From: Beroe forskalii
Taxonomy: Eukaryota; Ctenophora; Nuda; Beroida; Beroidae
DNA: 64,000 nucleotides
Assembly: GCA_011033025.1 (NCBI GenBank)
Contig: WFMF01000519.1
Coordinates: forward strand, 1-64,000
Direction of reading: 5' to 3'
A program made the translations under genes and the position numbers. Below the pieces are notes generated by a model that searched no databases, was not told the origin of the DNA, and saw only the letters and a list, made by a program, of their open reading frames with translations. Shown one piece after another: positions 59,101 to 64,000 of the stretch; the stretch's first letter is position 1, and each line of letters begins with the position of its first letter.

Positions 59101-62100
59101 AGTATGAAAAGGAAATGAAGGTGAAACATACATAGATCTGTGATTAAGGAGCTACGTAATTGATAGCTGTTTAATGGTTGTCTATTCCCACGGAGCTACA
59201 TCATATTGTAGGATTCCAAGAGCACTAATTAACACTTTTTGTGGAAAAGGATTAATTCAGCATGACTTGTAGACATGTAAGGTGCCCCGGGTCTCTGCAA
59301 GAACAGATGATTGATTGAGTGTCTGGGTATTTATAGACTGTAAATCTCAGCAAGGGATAAGTAGGGTTTAAACTCTAATCATATCATCTTGGCACTAGCT
59401 TAAAACCCATATCCAGTAGGGCAGTAGAGGCATCAGCAACAAGCTACATGGTATTTCTCCTCCTTTGCAGGGAGTGACTCTTTAAACTTTTAAACAGCTA
59501 TAAACATATGGAGAGATCTTGGATAATATGGGTTATCAGCTGTATCCCCACTGTGATGATCCTGGCTCTGCAACCAGTTCTGACAAGATATCATACAGTA
59601 TCCAATAGTTTCCATTCTTCCAGTGTGAGAGATGGTTCTATGGTGACTGCACCTCAGGCAATCAAAAAGAGCTTCATTCATATTTGCAGGGATTTAATGG
59701 TGATTTTGGTTATTATTATTGTTACCACAACCTTATGATGTTGGAAGCAGAAGGTTCCTCTCATCAAAATACACCGCCTAAATGGCCCTATGTTTCGCAT
59801 AGTCATATGGGCGACAAACGCCCAAAGTAGTGAACAACAAAATCATTGAAGGAAGTGTTTTGGGGCGTTTCTGGGGTGTTCTACCCCCACTAAGCGTAGG
59901 ATGCTACCCCAGAAAATCGTTGGTCTCATGTCTCTAGAACCTTCCTGTGCCGAGATACAAAAATTCGGTTTCCGCGAACCAAAAAGGGCGCGGCGGCAGG
60001 CTAAGAAATTGACCAATCGATCTGAAATTTTGCACGAGTCATTTTTTCATGCAACCTCACATTTTGGTTGCTATGAATTTATTTTTTGAAGATATGAGGG
60101 CTGGTGGATCACCCTAAGTCTGATGACAAGGAATTCTAAATTTACTACCGAAAGATAAAATATTTCTTAAATCTGGATCATTGGCAATACTCAAGTCACC
60201 AGTAATAATATGCCCTAGTGGCTCATAATTATAAGATGATAAATTACAGTTACATTGAGAATTTAGAATTGCTCGAACATCAGGAATGGTAAGATTTTTG
60301 AGAAATTTGCTGTAATTACAAACGGATAAACTAAGAGGTTTACTATAACGATAGTAAACGCGTAGAGGAGACTTCTCTTGTAGAGGAGGAGGAAGAAGCT
60401 TGACAACAGATTTATCTGAGAGAATGGATTGAAATTTCAAATTATCCATAAATTTACTATTAAATGATAAAACTAGATGTTCACGTTCCTTGATTTTCTC
60501 AGCCTCATTCACCTTGAATTTAGGTGAGAATGTCCTACAAAATGATTCACAGATATTGTACAAAATTCCAGAATTAACACTAGCCAAATTAAATAGGGAG
60601 TCTAAATCTGTTAAGGAATATGATCTCAGAGTTTTAAATAAGGAATGGTCAAAATTAGTAATAGAGTCTTTGAAAAGAACGAGATTATCTGCAATCTCTT
60701 CTTTACTCCTATTCTTACAAGAGGCTCTCTTACTGCCTCTGCCACGTTTATAACGTTTGATAAAACCATTAAAATAGTTGACAGTAATACCTTGCGATAT
60801 ACTGCCAAATCCCTTCTTTTTATCATTAAGGCCTAAGGGATACGCTGTACCTAACCTGTCAATCCAGTAGTCCTCCAAACTACACAAATCATTCTTCACG
60901 TCGGTTGAAATGTCCTTATCGACGTAATCAATGATCTGGATAGTTGCTTCACAGAAGCAATGACCAGGAAGGTTGAAATGCTCATAACTCACAATATCCT
61001 CGACGATGTATCCTATCGCCTCGATGGAAGCTTCCTTGAGCGGGTCAGGCACGGCAAGGGTGCAGTTCTCCACCAGTCGGAAAATGAGTTCCGGCCACTG
61101 GTTGAGAGGGAGTTCTATCTGTGCAATGGCAGCTATACACTGTGCTGCGTTGGAGGGATGGGAGGACTCAGTTCCTAGTGTCTGTACAATCTGAGGGGAG
61201 GGGTAAGGGTTAGGGATGGGAGCACTCAGTTCCTAGTGTCTGTACAATCTGAGGGTTAGGGTTAGGGTTAGGGATGGGAGGACTCAGTTCCTAGTGTCTG
61301 TACAATCTGAGGGGAGGGGTTAGGGTTATAGATGGGAGGACTCAGTTCCTAGTGTCTGTACAATCTGAGGGGAGGGGTTAGGGTTATAGATGGGAGGACT
61401 CAGTTCCTAGTGTCTGTACAATCTGAAGGAAGGGTTAGGGTTAGGGATGGGAGGACTCAGCTCCTAGTGTCTGTACAATCTGTGGGGAGGGGTTAGGGTT
61501 AGGGATGAGAGGACTCAGTTCCTAGTGTCTGTACAATCTGTGGGGAGGGGTTAGGGTTAGGGATGGGAGGACTCAGTTCCTAGTGTCTGTACAATCTGAG
61601 GGGAGGGGTTAGGGTTAGGGATGGGAGGACTCAGCTCCTAGTGTCTGTACAATCTGTGGGGAGGGGTTAGAGTAAGGGATGGGAGCAATCAGTTCCTAGT
61701 GTCTGTACAATCCACCACTGCAGATGTGGTGACTGGAGGTCCTGACAGGAACTGCAAATTCCCTGAGCAAACAGCAAAATTTCTCAGATTGCAGAGCAAA
61801 TTTCACGGATGTTGCACTAAATCGAAAAATGTGCAGTTTGTTTGAGTGCCATGTCATAACATTCAAGACGAGCCTTTGGTTGAAGTTATGGTCCAAACTG
61901 CAGTTTGTTTCTTCATCTTCACAAGAAAATCGGCTTTTTCAGGCATTTCTGTGGTCTTTGGTTTTGTTGTAGAAATTATGGTTCCAATCAATTGATTCAT
62001 GTTCGGAACCTCTGGCTCCTGGGGGCTGCGCCCCCAGACCCCCGCCTTTAATTCAGTACCAATATGAATTTCAAATATAAACTGAACAATGAAAGCGATG

Positions 62101-62805
62101 AAAGTGTTCTCTTGCGAAAATATCACTTCCACGCAATGTTTGGAACCTCTGGCTTCTGGGGACTGTAGGAAATTTCCAACCTATTAACCTGCTACTAGCT
62201 TTTGCGAACGAGGTGGCGCGAAAAGCCGCTGAGTGAGCTACAATGAAACCAAACTGCAAGAAATTTCTCGGGAACTGCAAAAAAATATTATCTGCACCTA
62301 TGGTACAATCTGTGGGTTTAGGGGAATATACGTCACCTTCTCAAATAATATTAATTACGCAACATTGAGCATTCTTTCATGCGCAACTAAATAATGTCTT
62401 GCACTGCACCAACCACGTGGATTAAATCCTAAATTTTCAAGGCAGTTAAGTCTATCAATCCTTAGACATCAATAAATATTAATAGCGCTGTTTGATTCCG
62501 AAGATACGAAAAAGGGGCCAACGTGACTAATTAATAGGACACATGACACTAAGCATCAAAATACCAGGTATTGTCAAACTAGATAATTATAATATCAGTT
62601 CGAACCCTTGCCCACCACTTACATTGTTTCTGATGATGTTCTTATTGTTTGCGTCAAAGGCTAGCCATCTCTGTTGGTAATGAGCCTTCACGTTTTCGTC
62701 CTTGCTGGTCAGATAATTCTTGAGCTGTATAGCGGCAGCTTTACGTGCGTTCTGTGACTCGTTTGACAGAGCCAGGAGCTTGGATAACTCAACCAGTAGC
62801 AACTC
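50184..62805 (-). CDS. KPNB1: Importin subunit beta-1, exons 3-16 (right arm, runs off window)
   Basis: Second importin beta-1 gene, minus strand. Exons 3 to 16: 62623-62805, 60993-61190, 54598-54674, 54271-54346, 53873-54095, 53496-53659, 52711-53148, 52403-52548, 52003-52186, 51537-51666, 51172-51377, 50898-51038, 50552-50769, 50184-50340. Every exon has the same length and phase as in the left copy, with intact GT-AG sites. In the 438-nt exon 9, I count about seven base differences by eye, all synonymous. Exons 1-2 must lie beyond 64,000. Intron 4 is about 6.3 kb, against 1.1 kb in the left copy, owing to the nested insertion. Nothing suggests a pseudogene. Confidence 0.96.
51667..51845 (-). 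repeat. Splice-acceptor minisatellite at importin intron 11 (right)
   Basis: Minus-strand units 'CTCTAACTCCTAACCCCCTT' plus 'GCAG' and 'TGTGTG', roughly five to six copies, end at the exon 12 acceptor. It has fewer units than the left arm, and several units carry 'TTACTG' or 'TTGAAG' where the decoy AG would be. The first exon codon context is TGTGTGATC here, against TGCGTGATC in the left arm. Confidence 0.85.
54444..54573. mobile_element. MITE-like hairpin in importin intron 5 (right)
   Basis: Counterpart of 27499-27627 with the same ends. Its inner segments 'GACCCGC' and 'AGTGGAGTCCGC' are arranged in the opposite order relative to the gene, consistent with inversion of the palindromic interior. 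Confidence 0.65.
56453..57340 (-). pseudogene. Naiad reverse transcriptase, catalytic part
   Basis: Contains the palm motifs of Penelope-like reverse transcriptases: '[13 protein letters not shown]' (motif A region), '[20 protein letters not shown]' (motif B) and 'RYVDDLI' (motif C, near 56,781-56,800), followed by 'NYLDLNI' and '[12 protein letters not shown]'. The catalytic aspartates are present. The frame connects to the upstream part at 57273-57905 only through a frameshift near 57,330, so a full protein is not made. Penelope-type reverse transcriptases are the closest relatives of telomerase. Confidence 0.85.
57273..57913 (-). pseudogene. Naiad reverse transcriptase, N-terminal/finger part
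   Basis: Reads from the hAT junction: '[16 protein letters not shown]', '[20 protein letters not shown]', '[20 protein letters not shown]' and 'KQLNILVN'. The '[12 protein letters not shown]' block is the typical finger region of this family. It ends early after 'NCSLKL', where the reading frame shifts relative to the catalytic part. Its open frame extends upstream into the hAT end only by chance. Confidence 0.8.
57914..60116. mobile_element. hAT-type DNA transposon, non-autonomous, inside the Naiad
   Basis: The termini are 'TAGGGTGATCCACCAGCCC' and its inverse, with 8-bp target duplications 'AGTCTGAT' at 57906-57913 and 60117-60124. Inverted repeats extend about 350 bp inward (to about 58,275 and from about 59,760). 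The 1.5-kb interior has only short open frames without domains, so no transposase is present. Removing it restores colinearity between the CxC linker and the finger part of the Naiad. Confidence 0.88.
60117..60985 (-). pseudogene. Naiad GIY-YIG remnant and CxC linker
   Basis: From 60985 leftward: '[17 protein letters not shown]' and '[18 protein letters not shown]' are the second half of a GIY-YIG endonuclease of the Penelope type. The GIY and YIG strands themselves are missing. A basic stretch '[20 protein letters not shown]' follows, then a helical linker, then '[20 protein letters not shown]' with the diagnostic CxC (near 60,243-60,257) and '[20 protein letters not shown]'. The frame is open up to the hAT junction. 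It is also open upstream through the importin exon 4 donor into that exon. Confidence 0.85.
61191..61711 (-). repeat. Splice-acceptor minisatellite at importin intron 3/exon 4 (right)
   Basis: Nine decoy units precede exon 4 on the minus strand, with a period of about 57 bp and much more uniform spacing than in the left arm. Each has 'CCCTAACCCTAACCCCTCCCC', an AG, and the first 36 or so bases of exon 4 followed by the in-frame TAA. An isolated outermost half-unit at about 62,303-62,330 is separated by a 0.6-kb insertion. Confidence 0.92.
61712..62302. mobile_element. 0.6-kb insertion in the right-arm acceptor array
   Basis: Unrelated sequence breaks the array between two units, and the left arm has no counterpart. 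It includes 'GGGGGCTGCGCCCCCAGACC' near 62,020-62,045, a word often seen in repetitive elements, and repeated 'GGAACCTCTGGCT' segments. No terminal repeats or coding domain were identified, so the type is unknown. Confidence 0.5.
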
Positions 62806-64000
62806 CTGTAATAGTAACGTGTAAGGGGTCACATAGTGAGGATAAGTACAGTAAATGTGAATAGGGAAGTCAGTACTAGGCATTTTTATAGCCAAATTAG
62901 TGGATAGTTGAGAAAAGGTTGACTGACACTAACAGGTAACCGGAATTTTCCCGAAAAATCAAACAAAAATATAAATAAGTGGAATGTGAATTTCTTCGAC
63001 AAACGTGGCGGCGCGAGGCGCGCCAAACTTCCAATTGAACTATGCCAATTAAACCCTAACCTTAATTTTAGTCTCAGTAGTCAGTAACTGACATTTGGTA
63101 GATAACCTATGACCATCAGAGGTGCGTTTTTCAGGAGGATCACCTCTGACATTTATGAAATGTCGAGCTTGAGATATAAGTAGTACTTGGCTATGTGGAT
63201 TTGAGAGCATCTAAGGCATTGTCCAGGGCCAGGGAATGAAAATGGTCCACAAATCGAATAGAAAGAGGTACAGTAGATGTATCAACAAGCTGATCATTTT
63301 TATTCTTTTGCCAAAATGAAAAATGGGCAATTAATTATCTTGCAAAGAGAACGCACCAAAGTGGAGCTGGCCTATTTTGGACCAAAAGGCGGACATAATA
63401 TAATATTGCCCATGTTTCTGAAGATATGAGCTTCAAGCTTGTTAAATTGCCCATAATTTAGGAGTTTCTCCCCCTCTTAAATTCCCAAACATTTAAACCC
63501 TTTTAGTAATTTTCATATCCACTTGGAGGGTTTAAAGCCAACTATCGACACCATAAATGGATGGCCGTACATCCATGGTTCTTCCACGTCACAATTTTAG
63601 GAGCATCTTGACACAGTGCAAAAATCAGAAACAAAAATGGTACCATTTCGGAAGAGTGCAAAAATCAGAAACAAAAATGGTACCATTTCGGAAGAGTGCG
63701 ACAATCAGAAGCAAAAATGGTACCATCTGGAAGAGGTGTGAAAGTCCAAAACGAAGAATGGTACCATTGGAGACCTCCTGAGATAAAGTACCGAAGGCAA
63801 AAATCAGACACAAAAGTGGTGCAAAAAATACTTTTGCCACAGAACGATAATCTTCCAATAAAAATGACTTTCTGGTACCCAACATTAAGCTCCGACCCCC
63901 CTCCCCTGTTGGGAATAGAGCAGAAGTCTGGTATCAGGTAGTCGGAAGTTTGTCCGACACGGACAGTTGTCCGAAAATCCCATAACAATTTATTCAAACT
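62806..64000 (-). other. Importin intron 2 (right arm), partial
   Basis: Mirror of 23,305-24,467. It contains the tandem 'AAAAATGGTACCATTTCGG' repeat at about 63,610-63,770 and the 'GTCCGACACGGACA' segment near 63,950. Exons 1-2 of this importin copy should lie beyond the window end. No gene is seen. Confidence 0.6.

Larger units (their letters stand above)
55788..60985 (-). mobile_element. Naiad-type Penelope-like retroelement, 5'-truncated and split by hAT
   Basis: Comparison with the left arm shows a clean insertion: there 'GTGAGTT' joins 'GTATAATG' directly (26,287 onward). On the minus strand the element carries, in order, the C-terminal half of a GIY-YIG endonuclease, a linker with a CxC motif, then a reverse transcriptase. 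This permuted order (endonuclease first, CxC linker, reverse transcriptase last) defines the Naiad/Chlamys group of Penelope-like elements, Naiads being those of invertebrates. It starts inside the endonuclease, so it is 5'-truncated. About 660 bp of non-coding 3' sequence follows the stop. A 2.2-kb hAT element interrupts it at 57914-60116. Confidence 0.85.
42551..64000 (-). repeat. Right arm of the large inverted duplication
   Basis: Reverse-complement match to 23305-41408, continuing past the window end. It contains importin exons 3-16, the receptor 3' exons, foldback elements and minisatellites in mirror order. It is longer than the left arm because of a 5.2-kb retroelement-plus-hAT insertion in importin intron 4, a local duplication near 43-44.7 kb, and a 0.6-kb insertion in the acceptor array. 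Confidence 0.95.

Overview
This window is nuclear DNA of an invertebrate animal. The host genes have short exons with GT-AG introns, and they encode metazoan or eukaryote-wide families: TDP-43, importin beta-1, ZMPSTE24, a Golgi carbohydrate sulfotransferase and a rhodopsin-class receptor. The rest is AT-rich and full of DNA transposons, Helitrons, a Penelope-like retroelement, foldback elements and minisatellites. I cannot name the species. All exon structures below were worked out by hand from reading frames, splice sites and family knowledge.

Layout. (1) 1-9.77 kb: a direct tandem duplication. Copy 1 holds an intact sulfotransferase. Copy 2 holds its decayed pseudogene plus two Helitron-type insertions whose exact empty sites survive in copy 1. 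(2) 9.96-11.1 kb: foldback sequence with telomere-like repeats and CG-rich hairpins. (3) 11.59-16.74 kb, minus strand: a complete ten-exon TDP-43 gene (372 codons) with a short glycine-rich tail. (4) 17.18-18.58 kb, minus strand: an intronless CAAX protease gene of the STE24 family. (5) 19.26-31.85 kb, plus strand: a complete sixteen-exon importin beta-1 gene (882 codons).

From 23.3 kb to the end, the window is one large inverted duplication. The left arm (23,305-41,408) and the right arm (42,551-64,000, continuing past the window) are mirror images around a 1.1-kb spacer. Each arm carries importin beta-1 and, convergent with it, the 3' end of a receptor gene. Importin exons 3-16 have the same length in both arms, and the largest exon shows only synonymous differences. 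Introns and intergenic DNA differ by whole insertions. The right arm has a Naiad-type Penelope-like element interrupted by a hAT element in importin intron 4. The left arm has a separate hAT element and a tRNA-derived SINE. Minisatellite copy numbers also differ. Either this is a real palindromic duplication, or two divergent haplotypes were joined head to head during assembly; the sequence alone does not decide.

The most unusual signal is in the importin genes. Two introns end in minisatellites whose unit is a complete 3' splice-site cassette (branch-point-like CTAAC, pyrimidine tract, AG, first exon bases). The intron 3 array has about 20 decoy acceptors in the left arm and about 9 in the right. 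Each decoy that keeps the consensus is followed by an in-frame stop, so only the last acceptor gives a functional exon.
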